From NCBI GenBank assembly GCA_030674185.1, contig JAPXFY010000137.1, positions 1-64,000 on the forward strand: DNA of 64,000 nt, in the 5' to 3' direction. Under the pieces are notes generated by a model. The model had not been told where the DNA came from and searched no databases. It saw only the letters and a program-made list of their open reading frames with translations. The first letter of the stretch is position 1, and every line of letters starts with the position of its first letter. This document shows positions 46,230-55,790 of this stretch, one piece after another. Origin of the DNA: Monoplex corrugatus. Its lineage: Eukaryota; Mollusca; Gastropoda; Littorinimorpha; Ranellidae. The position numbers were made by a program, and so were the translations under genes.

Positions 46230-46387
46230 TTTGAAAGTAGATAAAAATCACGCCGAGATCTGTTTGTTGTCTTCATAGATGCATGTTTCACTTCTTCAAC
46301 TGTGGTATGGTAGGTTTCTTTTGAGAGAGCATTAGCTTTCATTTCTTCTTTTAGTTTTTCCAGGAACCTTACTTCCGTTGCATCCAT
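46230..46387 (-). CDS. Ginger 1 integrase, exon 1
   Basis: ATG at 46387 gives MDATEVRFLEKLKEEMKANA and continues to DFYLLSK, ending before GTAAGT. The 158 nt leave two bases that join in phase to exon 2 (AA/G TAT GAA = KYE). This is the usual N-terminal helical segment of these proteins. Upstream lie a GAGAA-rich stretch and the right inverted repeat. Confidence 0.7.
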
Positions 46388-46889
46388 TTCGCATTCCGTA
46401 TGCAGCCTCTTCTGAACGGAAAGACGGTAAAACCTAATGGCTCAGAGAGTGAACAGAGTTCAGAACTTGCACAAGTGTGTTTTTTCCTCTCAGTGGGTGA
46501 AACCGCGTTCCCACTGTCGGAGTGAAAGTTGCGCGTGAAAGTTCTGAGTGCATTTGGGTGATCGGTGTGCATGATCTATTTGGGGAGCTGATCCAAGCAT
46601 TTCCTGTGGGCCACGCTCGCCTCGCCTCGCCTCAGACTGTGGCTGGCAAGAGAAGAGAAGAGAAGAGAAGAACAACACAATAAGTTTAAAAAGGCAAAAT
46701 GTTTAAAATCGTCATAATTCAGATGGTATCAGGCAATGTGTGTATTTTGGGGGCTAAAATCTCAGGCAATACGTGTATTGACTAAAATTTTTAGGCAATA
46801 CGGGAATTGCCTAACTCGTTTAGCAAATACGCGTATTGCCTAAACATTGCCTGAAATACACACATTGCCTGAATTCGTACATTGACGGT

Positions 46890-46893
<4 letters not shown>

Positions 46894-46968
<75 letters not shown>
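46894..46968. repeat. (TA)n between two Ginger elements
   Basis: About 75 bp of (TA)n that separates the end of Ginger 1 (...GGTAACA) from the start of Ginger 2 (TGTCGTGCC). Confidence 0.95.
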
Positions 46969-46972
<4 letters not shown>

Positions 46973-47079
46973 GTGCCTAACTCGTATGATTGCCTACTTT
47001 GTAGACTAGGCAGTCACTTTGCCTAACATGTAAAATAGGCAAAGGGGTTGCCTAACTTGTAAACTGATTTTTGGGGACA

Positions 47080-47163
47080 GCCTAGTCTGTAGACTAGGCA
47101 GCCTAATTTGTAGACTAGGCAGCCTAATCTGTAGACTAGGCAGCCTAATCTGTAGACTAGGCA
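47080..47163. repeat. four 21-bp tandem units, each an inverted repeat
   Basis: Units at 47080, 47101, 47122 and 47143, of the form GCCTAATCTGTAGACTAGGCA. In the first unit the arms GCCTAGTCT and AGACTAGGC pair perfectly around a 2-base loop. Probably binding sites near the Ginger 2 end. Confidence 0.93.
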
Positions 47164-47347
47164 GAATGCCTAGGTTACAAATTAGGCACTCATACCTTTT
47201 AAACATTACAAGATATAAATGATAAATGTTCATGCTCTTATAAAAATTGAAAGAAGTCAATTAGGGGTGAAAATGCCACAGTTCTTTCAGAACTCCATGC
47301 TTTTCAATGATTAGCATCAGCTGTTTTTTCTCAGGAGAATGTGCTTT

Positions 47348-48847
47348 TTAACTATTGTTTTTGCATTTTTTGTTGTTAGGGTGGCAGTGGCTGTGGCACA
47401 GTGTTTTGTTCATCCGACACAGGCATCTCTTTGTGACACACGATCCATTGCACGAGCACTTGGTGAACCCTTGTCCACCATGCCTTGAGTGTAGTGTAGC
47501 AATGCGCCGGAACGGCAAAACCACGTCCTCTTTAACCATTTCTCTGGTGACGATCGGAAAGTCTGCTTTCAGTACTTGGTTCCTTGACAACCATGCAGCC
47601 AAAACGCCGTGCTCTGTTCCGATTTTGTATTTGTCGTGGTTGACACTCATTATAATTCCTGGAATATTTCTGCAATCTAACCTACCGCGGTCAAATTCAC
47701 TGACTGGCACAAGTACCGCATCGTTTTCATGCAGTGGAGTGAGTTTAGCATTCGTTGTTCGGAGCATTTCTGACCTGCTTTTCTCTTGTCCCTTCTGAGC
47801 ATCATCTCGGCATGTGTCCATGTAAGAAAGATGCTGGGTCATTTCCTCTGAAGGTTCTGATTCAGATTCTGAACACCCATCAGCCATGTTTGAAGAAAGC
47901 ATCTCGATGTCATCGTGTTCTCTTCCTGAAATGTCACCCCCAACAGCACCTTCAGCTCTGTCGTCACTGTCCTCTCTTGTGTCTTCAGCATTGATGTTGA
48001 GCTCACCATTTTCACTGGACCCAGTAACAGTCATATCAGCAAGAAGCTGTTCGAGTTCCTCTTCTTCCTGCAGCCTTTCGATGATGTCCTTTGGGAGACT
48101 TGTTCTCTCCAAACCCGAAGAGCCCCTCCGACCACAGAAGACCTCCAGTGGCGTTCTGTTGTTCAGACTTCTGTGGGGAGAAGAGTTTTTCTGGAGCATC
48201 ACAAAGCGGAGTCCTTCAGCCCACTGGGATGTGTCATTGTCGATCGTCCATGCAATTAACATCTGTTTCACATCACAGTTGGACCTCTCGATGCTGCCTT
48301 GCGACTGAGGGTGCCGTGGTGAGCCATGGACGATGTGTAGCCGAGGCCAGATCATTTTCATCTCGGTGATCACTGCAGCAATGAACTCGCGGCCGTTATC
48401 AGATTGCAAAATGGCAGGTGGTGTCATCCAGCAGAAAATGTCAATGAGATTGTAGGCTGTCTCGGCCGCTGTTTTGGATTTCATTGGCCTCAGAACAAGG
48501 AACTTGGAGAAATGGTCCTGATAGTTTAAAATGTACTTGAATTGGCGATCAGGGTTAGATTGCATCACTATCAAATCCACCTGACCTCGTTCAGCAAATG
48601 CTTTGCTTTTGAGTGGGCGGACAACGAGGCCCTTGTTTGGCTTCGTCTTTTTCTTTTGGCAAGTCTCGCAGTTGCTCACAAACGCGGAGATCATTTTCTG
48701 GGTGATATTACAATACTTATCACACAGTATGTGTCGGAGCTTCTTCTCTCCTCCATGGCCGGTTGAAAGGTGACCTTCCAGAATAGCATCAAATACCTCA
48801 GATTTCATTAGCAGGTACCTGATTGGGTCGTCCGGTGTTTTCTTGAC
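47348..48847 (-). CDS. Ginger 2 integrase, core exon intact
   Basis: The exon starts after acceptor TTGTTTTAG at 48848 (VKKTPDDPIRYLLMKSEVF) and stays open to the stop at 47348. Zinc-binding HHCC: HLSTGHGG and CETCQKKKTK. Integrase core: GQVDLIVMQSNPD (first Asp), ILQSDNGREFIA (second Asp) and QSQGSIERSNCD (Glu). A long acidic linker (EEEELEQLL, SESESEPSEE) follows, then an SH3/GPY-like region (IIMSVNHDKYKIGTEHG) and a cysteine-rich CXC-like end (CSCNGSCVTKRCLCRM ... CHPNNKKC). No stop or frameshift is seen. An N-terminal exon like that of Ginger 1 was not found, so the gene may be incomplete at its 5' end. The enzyme would cut and join the element's ends. Confidence 0.85.
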   Translation of the reverse strand, partial: VKKTPDDPIRYLLMKSEVFDAILEGHLSTGHGGEKKLRHILCDKYCNITQKMISAFVSNCETCQKKKTKPNKGLVVRPLKSKAFAERGQVDLIVMQSNPDRQFKYILNYQDHFSKFLVLRPMKSKTAAETAYNLIDIFCWMTPPAILQSDNGREFIAAVITEMKMIWPRLHIVHGSPRHPQSQGSIERSNCDVKQMLIAWTIDNDTSQWAEGLRFVMLQKNSSPHRSLNNRTPLEVFCGRRGSSGLERTSLPKDIIERLQEEEELEQLLADMTVTGSSENGELNINAEDTREDSDDRAEGAVGGDISGREHDDIEMLSSNMADGCSESESEPSEEMTQHLSYMDTCRDDAQKGQEKSRSEMLRTTNAKLTPLHENDAVLVPVSEFDRGRLDCRNIPGIIMSVNHDKYKIGTEHGVLAAWLSRNQVLKADFPIVTREMVKEDVVLPFRRIATLHSRHGGQGFTKCSCNGSCVTKRCLCRMNKTLCHSHCHPNNKKCKNNS

Positions 48848-49164
48848 CTAAAACAAATAACGAAAGAAAACATTCGAACAGTCAGGAAGGACAACAGTAC
48901 ACAGACTGAGAAAACAGACAGTTCGTAGGAAGCCGGACGGATTACATGGTGTAGGATGACAGGAGGTAGAAAGAAAGGAAGCAGCAGGAACCAAGATAGG
49001 AAACAGGTAGGAATACAGGCGACTGACATGAAGCCACAATACAGACAGGAACCAAATAAGGGAGTGCTTTCTTCATATTCTTCATCATCATTTTGATGGA
49101 GACACTGACAAACTGACAAACTGTCCCACTGCACAGCGATAAGTCTGTTGGTCACCACCCATGT

Positions 49165-51645
49165 TTAAACACTTTCATCAAACTGCAGTTCCGTTGGATC
49201 CTCCCCGAACAAAAGTGAAGTTGCAAATGCAATCGCGTATAGTCCACAGTCATTGGCGTTCGGCTGCCTGTCGACGTTCATTACGTTGATGATGAGTTTA
49301 TCCTCTCTGCAGTGGATGTATTTTGCAATAGTCTTGGTGGTCTTTGGACTTGGTTTCTTTCTAAGTGAGTCGTAAACGCAAACTGTGTTGGTTTCTGTTT
49401 GGCCGATATTAGAAACTGTTATCCAATGGCTGTTGTCAGCGTGTATGAACTGTACGAAATCACCAGTTGGAACTTTGAATGAGCAGTTCTGCTGAAGGAC
49501 AGTATCTTGCAGGCCGGACTGGGTTGGAAATTCCGTTTTCAGTAGTTCGTTTGCTGCTCTCATGTGTCGATCGGTCATCCATGCTGTTCCGTTTATGTCC
49601 TGACGCTCTTTCTTTGAGAGAAGTGGTGGCAACTTTGATCCTGTTCCATTGGGTATCTCTCTGTTTGCGCATGTGGATTTCGGATGGCAGTGTGTAGAAC
49701 ATTCAATCCCATTGGCCCGACATGTGCATTTACCAGTTTTGCAGCTACCCTTGCAGGAACAATGTGTTTTCAGGAATCGATTTTCTGGATGATACTTCTG
49801 AGCTGCTTCACGTAGAGTTATGCATTTCTCATTGTTCGTCTGAAGATCACCGCTGTACGCCTGAAGATCGCCTCCCGTGAATTTCGTGCTGATCACCCCG
49901 TATGCTGTACTCAGCGAATATGTCTTGACTTTGCTCCCATGGATAGAGCTTACGATGGCTGGTAGACGCGGCAAGTCTGTTGATGTTCGGTCCAACTTTG
50001 GTACAGCAACGCTGACCCGATCTCCCACAGAAAACTCTTGAACTTTAATTCTTTTCCTCTTGTTGTAGAACTCGGACATCTTGGCAGCTGACACGTATGT
50101 GTTGTCCAAAGCTCTTTTGCGAATGGCAGAGTGGCGAGTTGGAGATGGTTGCTTTTCAGGTGTTGCTGGTGGTTCAGGGTGCATTGGCGATGGTAGTGAA
50201 TGGGAAGTGTCTTCTTGTGGCAATAGTGATGGCTGGTTTGTAGAATCTTCTAGTGGTGGCTGTGATGATGGTTGATTATCTTCTTCTAGCGATGGTGATG
50301 GCTGGTTGGTAGAATCTTCTAGTGGTGGCTGTGATGATGGTTGAGTTTCTTCTAACGATGGTGATGGCTGGTTGGTGGCATCTTCTAGTGGTGGCTGTGA
50401 TGATGATGATGGTTGATTGTCTGCTGAAGGTGCAGGCTTGAAAAGGCGTGGTTCTGGAATTGGCATCAATTTTCGTCGTGGGGCTGGAATCGGGTTCTTC
50501 ACTGACGACGGTTGGCTGAGTTCTTGTGCTTGTTGGCCCACTGGACTGTCTGGAGGTGGTGGCTGGCTAATTTCGTCTTCTTTGTTGTTAGTTTGGTCTT
50601 CAACATCACCGACATCTTCCTCTGCAAAGCATCCGTTGGCACCAGGAAATATCCCAGTCGGCACACTCCTCCCAAAGACAACGTGGTAAGGAGCATCTTT
50701 GACAGTCTCTTGTTTGGCACAGTTCATGGAGAATTGTATGCGTGGCAGCCATGATGCCCAAGGATACTGCATTGCATCATCGTCTATCTTCTCCTCTTGC
50801 TTCATTGCAGCGATCTTCTTTTCTACAGTTTGATTCCCTCTTTCAACAAGCCCTTGTGACTGGGAATGGCGTGGGCGGCCGTTGACGAATGTTGTCTCTC
50901 CTCCCCATCTGCTGAACAGTACCTGGATAAGCTGGTTCACGAATTCTCTGCCATTGTCTGAGTGGAAAATTTTTGGTGGTCGGAAGTACGCCAAAACCCG
51001 CTCTTCAAGTAATCTTGCTACTTCTTCTGCCGACTTCTGCTTGAGTGGAAACAGTACATGATACTTTGAAAAGTGATCCATAAAGTGCCCGATGTAGTTG
51101 TAATCTCTGTCTGGTGAATGCCTCATGTCAATGAGATCGACTTGAACCCTCTCAAGAAATCTGTGAATTATTGGTCGAAGTGGTGGTCTTGTCACGTGTG
51201 GTTGACTCAGTTGACATACTGGACAGTGTTTGCAGTACTCCTGGACGAAGCCACGTGTGATGCCAAAGTAATGTCGATCAACGTAGTCCTTTACTTTCTT
51301 GTACCCGCTGTGTTTCAGTTCGTCCACATGGATTCCCTTGACGACATCGTATACATTACCGGCATGAACGACTCTCAGGAATTTGGCACTCCCGTCAACT
51401 TGGTTTTTCTGTTCATTTGGGATGACCAGAACTTGATGCAGTCCGAGGCCGGGAAGGTCAACGATCTGAAATTTTCTTGTCTTTACCCAATGTCAGAAGT
51501 GCGGGTCAACCTTCGCACTGGGATCCAGGAGGTGACATCTGATGGCATCGTACTTTTCTTCGCCGATGACTGGACTTTTTGTTGAAGCTGCTTGGCGCTC
51601 GACTGTCTTTTGCATAAGTTCTCTGAAAGCTGCCTCATTCTCCAT
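49165..51645 (-). pseudogene. Ginger 3 integrase with CXC and Ulp1 protease domains, one TGA
   Basis: The frame starts at MENEAAFRELMQKTVER (51645) and runs about 826 codons, broken only by TGA at 51493-51495. Order: zinc-binding HHCC ending CKHCPVCQLSQ; integrase core VQVDLIDMRHSPD, IFHSDNGREF and QSQGLVERGNQ (Asp, Asp, Glu); a Pro/Ser-rich linker with repeated SQPPLEDSTNQPSPSLEE; an SH3-like part (FSVGDRVSVAVPKLD); a CXC-like cysteine domain (CSCKGSCKTGKCTCRANG); and a C-terminal Ulp1/C48-type protease with HADNSHWITV (His), VCVYDSL (Asp) and NANDCGLYAIAFA (Cys). Ulp1 enzymes cleave SUMO-like modifiers. Integrases with Ulp1 or OTU tails are known in Ginger1 transposons (Bao, Kapitonov and Jurka 2010). 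A start downstream of the TGA is possible. Confidence 0.9.
50190..50420 (-). repeat. imperfect coding repeats in the Ginger 3 linker
   Basis: Three to four imperfect repeats of about 60 bp encoding SSQPPLEDSTNQPSPSLEE. They lie between the integrase core and the SH3/CXC part. Confidence 0.85.
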
Positions 51646-51685
51646 ATTGCTGAATTTTCTGCACAAAAAGCCGGGTAAATGGCCC

Positions 51686-51693
51686 CTTTTATA
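51686..51693 (-). promoter_or_regulatory. TATA box of the Ginger 3 gene
   Basis: The minus strand reads CTATAAAAGGGGCC; TATAAAAG lies 41 bp upstream of the ATG at 51645. A short leader of about 10-15 bases is expected. Confidence 0.65.
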
Positions 51694-51965
51694 GGGCTGG
51701 GGTGAACTCTCTCCTGATGACTAAATCATCACTGATTTCAACTCCACATTTACTCACTCTATCAGACAGTATCCTGTCCCAATCCACCTTTTTCGGTGTA
51801 GCATTGCAAATGGAGGGTTGAAGCTGTTCCCAGTGGAGAGTGAATATTTGATAAAAAGTAAGTTTCTTGCTGCAGGTTAAGTTTTGGTAAAATTTCAGAC
51901 TACTGGACAGTTGCTCTAACAGCAAACTAGAACTGGAATAGGGACATCCATCGAACGTGCAGCGC

Positions 51966-52149
51966 AATCGATCGATGGTTGCGCGATCTACCGATTGCTG
52001 CACGAACAATGGATCCATAGATTGTGCAGCGCGATCGACCGATAGCGCAAATCAATCGATCGATGGTTGCGCGATCTACCGATTGCTGCACGAACAACGG
52101 ATCCATAGATTGTGCAGCGCGATCAACCGATAGCGCAAATCAATCGATA
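51966..52149. repeat. 88-bp tandem repeat rich in GATC/CGAT
   Basis: Two full copies (starting at 51966 and 52054) and the start of a third (52142) of an 88-bp unit beginning AATCGATCGATGGTTGCGCG. Each contains several short palindromes (ATCGATCGAT, GGATCC). It lies upstream of the Ginger 3 promoter and may be part of that element's end. Confidence 0.93.
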
Positions 52150-52432
52150 GCGCCAGACATATGCATGCTTTGTTTGTGAGGCTGCTGTGTAATGATATTG
52201 TATGGAGACCCAGCATTTTCCCAGTGTCATGGATGTGCACATATGTATAGCCATTTAATCGTCTCACAAACAAAGTCTGCATGAACAGACTCCTTAGTCT
52301 TTCACTACGAAAAGACTTTTATGTGTGCTAGAAAGACTTCTTTAATCTTAGTAACAGATTATCTACCGGTACTGCAAGTGAAGTGAAGTGGAAATATCTA
52401 TATTTAGACAACCAGCCCATCAGTCAACTCAC

Positions 52433-52569
52433 CCTTCTGTTCCATCAGATCCACTTCGATGTCGATTCGGTGGTGTTTGGTCCACATCAGATGTGTCAAA
52501 AGGGTCGAACTCTTCAGAATATTCATTTCCTGAGACATCAGGACCAATTTCATGTTCCGTTGAACTCAT
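52433..52569 (-). CDS. hypothetical first exon, orphan
   Basis: ATG at 52569 gives MSSTEHEIGPDVSGNEYSEE followed by an acidic, Asp/Ser-rich stretch, ending at a good splice donor (GAAGG/GTGAGT) at 52433. No following exon is recognisable before the Ginger 3 promoter. Acidic N-terminal exons of this kind are common in piggyBac-type transposases, but I cannot assign a family. Confidence 0.35.
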
Positions 52570-53196
52570 TTTCACAAAATACGAGTTCCGACACGCAGTT
52601 GGTGAATAGCAGAGATTGTAGCACGCGCAGCAAAATGGCGTCAAGGTCAGTCTCGTTACCCGAAAAATGACTCCGTTATTCACAAAACTATTATGGCATC
52701 AAAAGCGCTTTTTTTTTGTTGTTACCAGTGATTTATTTGACTTAATTAGCATATTATGATTAATCTTCTGTGTTGATCATAAAAAACAATTCGGCAGTTC
52801 TAAAATTAGCGCTTCGGAAATTTCCACTTTCGACAGCATCGGAAGATTTCTTTCGATGCTCTGTGACGCAGATGTTTTGGAGGTTAATAAGGGAAAGTGT
52901 TTTTAATATCAATGGAGTCACATTTTATAGCCCTACCATCTCTTGCCTACCATAGCACACAAAATAAAGCGGTCAGTGTCACACAATTCTTCTGTATCCT
53001 GGATAGGAGCAGTCTGAAGACCGTCAAAGAAAGCAATATTTGATGGTTTGCAAATCATTTTCAGAACTTGCAAATCACTGTACTGTATTTTGCCTTGCTG
53101 ATTGGAAGTGGTCCTGTGTAGGAACGTGTCAGGGATGTTGTTGGAAGAGTTGTTTCCTTTTTTCCAGTTTTGACAGGTTGCTTGAGAACCGCACTT
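52570..53196. other. spacer, nothing recognised
   Basis: Non-coding as far as I can see. A short inverted repeat (TTTGTTTGTGAG with CTCACAAACAAA, 52169 and 52264) lies just to the left, at 52160-52290, and may be a small foldback element. Confidence 0.45.
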
Positions 53197-53876
53197 TTAA
53201 AGATGCCATTGTAACTTCCTGTACAGCATCAGCTTTGGTCTTGTCTGTGAGAACTGCAGTTCTCTGATTGGTTTTGTTGGAACAGGGCACATTCGCTTGA
53301 AAGAAGATGCCAGGAAGTCTGTGAATGAAAAGAAGGATTCCAGAGAAAGCGAGATGACATTGAATGGTGATGGCTTCTGTCTGGCCGAGCGAAGCTCTTC
53401 TTGCCAGTCTTCAGGGATCTCAGCTGGGCATCTCATGCTTACATTGGTCATGTCTCTATCGCATTCCATGTAGGAATGTCCTCGAATTGAAAAACAAACT
53501 TTCACATTGTCAAATGTTTTTTTGTCATGAACCAAGTAGTATAAGAAGCGAAACACAGTAAAGTTCTTATTCTGTCCAGCACATCCATCACAAAAGAAAG
53601 TAACCTCTCTCACTGATTCTGCTAAATAGTTTGTGACAAAGTCAAGCAGCATTGAACACACATCATCTGAGCCCTTTTTTTGCAACTGTTTCATTATAAG
53701 TGTACATGTAAACATCATCTGTTGACAAAACATGAATGCAAAAAGTGATGAATGTCAACTGACGCCTGTAATATACATTACTTGCTGTTGTGTTAGGAAG
53801 GGGCAGATTCTTTTGGTAGTCAAATGTGATGGCTTCAAAGCTTTCACATGACCTAGCTCTGGTTTTTGCAGATGTT

Positions 53877-53935
53877 TTATGGCTCTAGTGGTCGGCTGGC
53901 TATAACTAGCAATATGAATTGAATTGAATTGAATT
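53877..53935 (-). mobile_element. SINE-like module inside the DUF7869-like gene
   Basis: TATGGCTCTAGTGGTCGGCT, then GGCTATAACTAGCAATATG and (GAATT)n. It is a truncated copy of the core that occurs four times per 1.7-kb unit, here outside any array and inside a coding exon (after DRKTFAIQ). This shows the module moves or has moved independently. Confidence 0.8.
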
Positions 53936-54111
53936 GCAAATGTTTTTCTATCATAGAATGCGTCAGCTTTTTTAATATGCAACTCTCGTTCTACTTGAAG
54001 TTCTTGTAGTTTTTTAAGATGCTCAACTGATTCACTCTCATTAGATGTTTTAATCTCATTGTCAACATGTGTAATCTGCATCTGAAGCTTATCACACTTA
54101 CTACATCACGC

Positions 54112-54180
54112 TTAGATTTGATTTTATCAAGATTTTGCGCTATATAAATATTGTAATTATTATTATTATTATTATTACAT
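54112..54180. repeat. (ATT)n with TTATATAGCGC end
   Basis: Contains GCGCTATATAAATATTGTAA followed by (TTA)n. A TTTATATAGCGC block next to (ATT)n looks like the end of a dispersed invertebrate repeat; I cannot name it with certainty. Confidence 0.5.
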
Positions 54181-54531
54181 GTGTCTTTTCTTGGATAACC
54201 AAAGCCGATGTTATAATCAGAATTAAAAATTCTTCGGTAGGCTTCATAGCCCACAGAAATTTCAGGATACTTTCCCTGAAACATCGCAAACATTTTTGAG
54301 ATGGAAAGCTCTTCCGGCAGATACAAACGTCGAGTCTTGCCCCTTGTGTAATAGAGGATCTTCCTGTGAAAGAGGAAATGTGTGATCTGATGGTCTCTCT
54401 CATCAGATCTGTCATCTTGTGAGGCCGGTTGTTGTGCTTGCCCCGTTTGTCTGTCGGTGGATGCCCTGTAAATCAATCAAACGCCGTTTATTAGTATAAA
54501 AAAATGGCCCCATTTATTGTATAACATAAAA

Positions 54532-54876
54532 TTATACGTTAAACGTATAGGTTGATAACTGCCGTTTGTAGTACACGTCATTTGTTGAGATGTTTGGGGT
54601 TGGCAGATTCTTCCAGAAATCAAAGGTAACAGCGGCAGTATGAGTGGAGGACTGGGCTTCTTGTAAGGCTGCTGCTTTCCTTTCATAAAATGTTTGGCCT
54701 TTCCTCCAGTGAAGCTCTCGGTCAGCTGACAGTTTTCTCAACTGGTCTTCGGGGTGATCTTTCACAAGCTCTACCTTGAAGCTGTCGCATGTTGAACATG
54801 TATCTTTGTGAGGGTAGCCAAATGAAATGTTGAATTTCTCAACAAAGATGCGCATAAAACAGAAAGCAAGAAACAA
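54532..54876 (-). pseudogene. DUF7869-like TE-associated gene, copy a, partial
   Basis: FVEKFNISFGYPHKDTCSTC, followed by the ADRELHWRKGQTFYERKAAA stretch and VTFDFWKNLPTPNIST ... YYKRQLSTYTFNV. It is homologous to the middle of copy b (GFGYPRKDTC, VERELHIKKADAFYDRK), so two related copies lie head to tail. The C-terminal DGCxGQNKN part is missing here. Confidence 0.6.
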
Positions 54877-55147
54877 AACAAAACTATTAACTTATATTAA
54901 GTATAATGAAGTGTTGATGTAATTTGATGGCACGACTAACAAACTTTAAAACTTTCCATCCCACAGAGGGGCACTGAATAGAGTCTGTGGCTTTGGATAT
55001 TCATTTATTACTCTGAAAACTGATTCAGTTTTGTTGATGTTAGTAAGAAAAATGTCATTAAAAAAAAAGGAAAAGTTTTGGTCAAGAAGCAGTGATTTAA
55101 ATAATATGTGCTATAGTCCGTATTATAGACCATTCCACATAACATTT
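54877..55147. other. spacer, nothing recognised
   Basis: A+T-rich, without gene or clear repeat. Confidence 0.5.
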
Positions 55148-55292
55148 ACAAATCATTTGATGTTTTTAGTCTTAGTTAAAATTTTATGAAAATTTACAAC
55201 AACAACAAATCTTATCTTTATCATTCACTCATATTCACAATTAAGTACTCATCAGACTTTCTGGTTCTGAATTTTACATGTTTTTCTTTAAT
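55148..55292 (+). repeat. isolated end module of the 1.7-kb unit
   Basis: CAAATCATTTGATGTTTTTA through CTGAATTTTACATGTTTTTC, the closing module of the array units, found alone about 29 kb beyond the last array unit. Confidence 0.88.
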
Positions 55293-55323
55293 CCTTCCCG
55301 TACATCGCCAAAAAACTCACACA

Positions 55324-55620
55324 CCGTGCATCGTGGGTGCAAACACACCCATGGTCATTATATAGGCAATTCCGTGAACAGTCCTCGCCGTACATCGTGG
55401 GTGCAAACACACCCATGGTCGTCATATAGGCAATTCCGTGAACAGTCCTCGCCGTACATCGTGGGTGCAAATACACCCATGGTCGTCATATAGGCAATTC
55501 CTTGAACAGTCCTCGCCATACGTCGTGGGTGCAAACACACCCATGGTCGTTACACAGGAATTCAGTGAATACTCATCGCCGTACATCGTCGGTGCACACA
55601 CACCCATGATTGTTTTATAG
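55324..55620. repeat. 64-bp tandem satellite, about 4.6 copies
   Basis: Units starting CCGTACATCGTGGGTGCAAA at 55324, 55388, 55452, 55516 and 55579. The last two are more diverged. Open frames on both strands here are by-products of the repeat. Confidence 0.93.
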
Positions 55621-55697
55621 ATTTGCATTTGTATTTTTGCTCCATTTTTTTTCTTTTACTATGTATGCGCATGTTTATACGTGTGTGTATCCCTCTT

Positions 55698-55714
<17 letters not shown>

Positions 55715-55785
<71 letters not shown>

Positions 55786-55790
55786 ACGCG
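55715..55790. repeat. (CA)n microsatellite
   Basis: A (CA)n tract preceded by (CT)n and followed by CGCGCGCG. The stretch to 56123 has no recognised gene and probably contains the 3' end of the piggyBac element to its right. Confidence 0.95.

Larger units (their letters stand above)
43408..46893 (-). mobile_element. Ginger-type integrase transposon 1
   Basis: Inverted repeats of about 165-170 bp: 43408 to about 43577 and about 46727 to 46893, starting TGTTACCGTCAATGTACG and ending with the complement GGTAACA. The TGT...ACA ends match the Gypsy-like termini described for Ginger elements. The repeats are dense in AGGCAAT/ATTGCCT motifs. (TA)n lies on both sides, so the target duplication cannot be read. 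The minus strand encodes an integrase-type transposase in at least two exons. A 40-bp direct repeat occurs near both ends (43711-43750 and 46670-46709). Confidence 0.87.
46969..49164 (-). mobile_element. Ginger-type integrase transposon 2, 5' end unresolved
   Basis: The left terminus is TGTCGTGCCTAACTCGTATG at 46969, again directly after (TA)n. The subterminal part (46969-47200) is full of GCCTA/TAGGC motifs, including four 21-bp units. The minus strand encodes an integrase. No matching inverted end was found before the next integrase gene, so the right limit given is only the stop of that gene. Confidence 0.7.
53197..54465 (-). pseudogene. DUF7869-like TE-associated gene, copy b, broken
   Basis: Successive exon-like parts: FHRKILYYTRGKTRRLYLPE and FNSDYNIGFGYPRKDTC (after splice acceptors near 54466 and 54376); a middle part VERELHIKKADAFYDRKTF; and a C-terminal part REVTFFCDGCAGQNKNFTVF, RGHSYMECDRDM, ending at 53197. 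The FxxDGCxGQNKN and RGHSYxxxDRD motifs recall DUF7869-type proteins, which occur in many invertebrate mobile-element-like genes; the exact family is tentative. Several frameshifts are present, for example before SDDVCSMLLDFV near 53,680. A SINE-like module is inserted at 53877-53935 and an (ATT)n repeat at 54112-54180. Confidence 0.6.

Noticed and set aside
51493..51495. Selenocysteine or programmed read-through at TGA
   Set aside because: No SECIS-like hairpin looked for could be confirmed by eye, and TGA codons are also found in several unrelated damaged genes here.
43408..51645. Ty3/Gypsy LTR retrotransposons, because of the integrase
   Set aside because: No reverse transcriptase, RNase H, gag or LTRs. 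Instead there are TIRs and CXC/Ulp1 tails, which fit Ginger DNA transposons.
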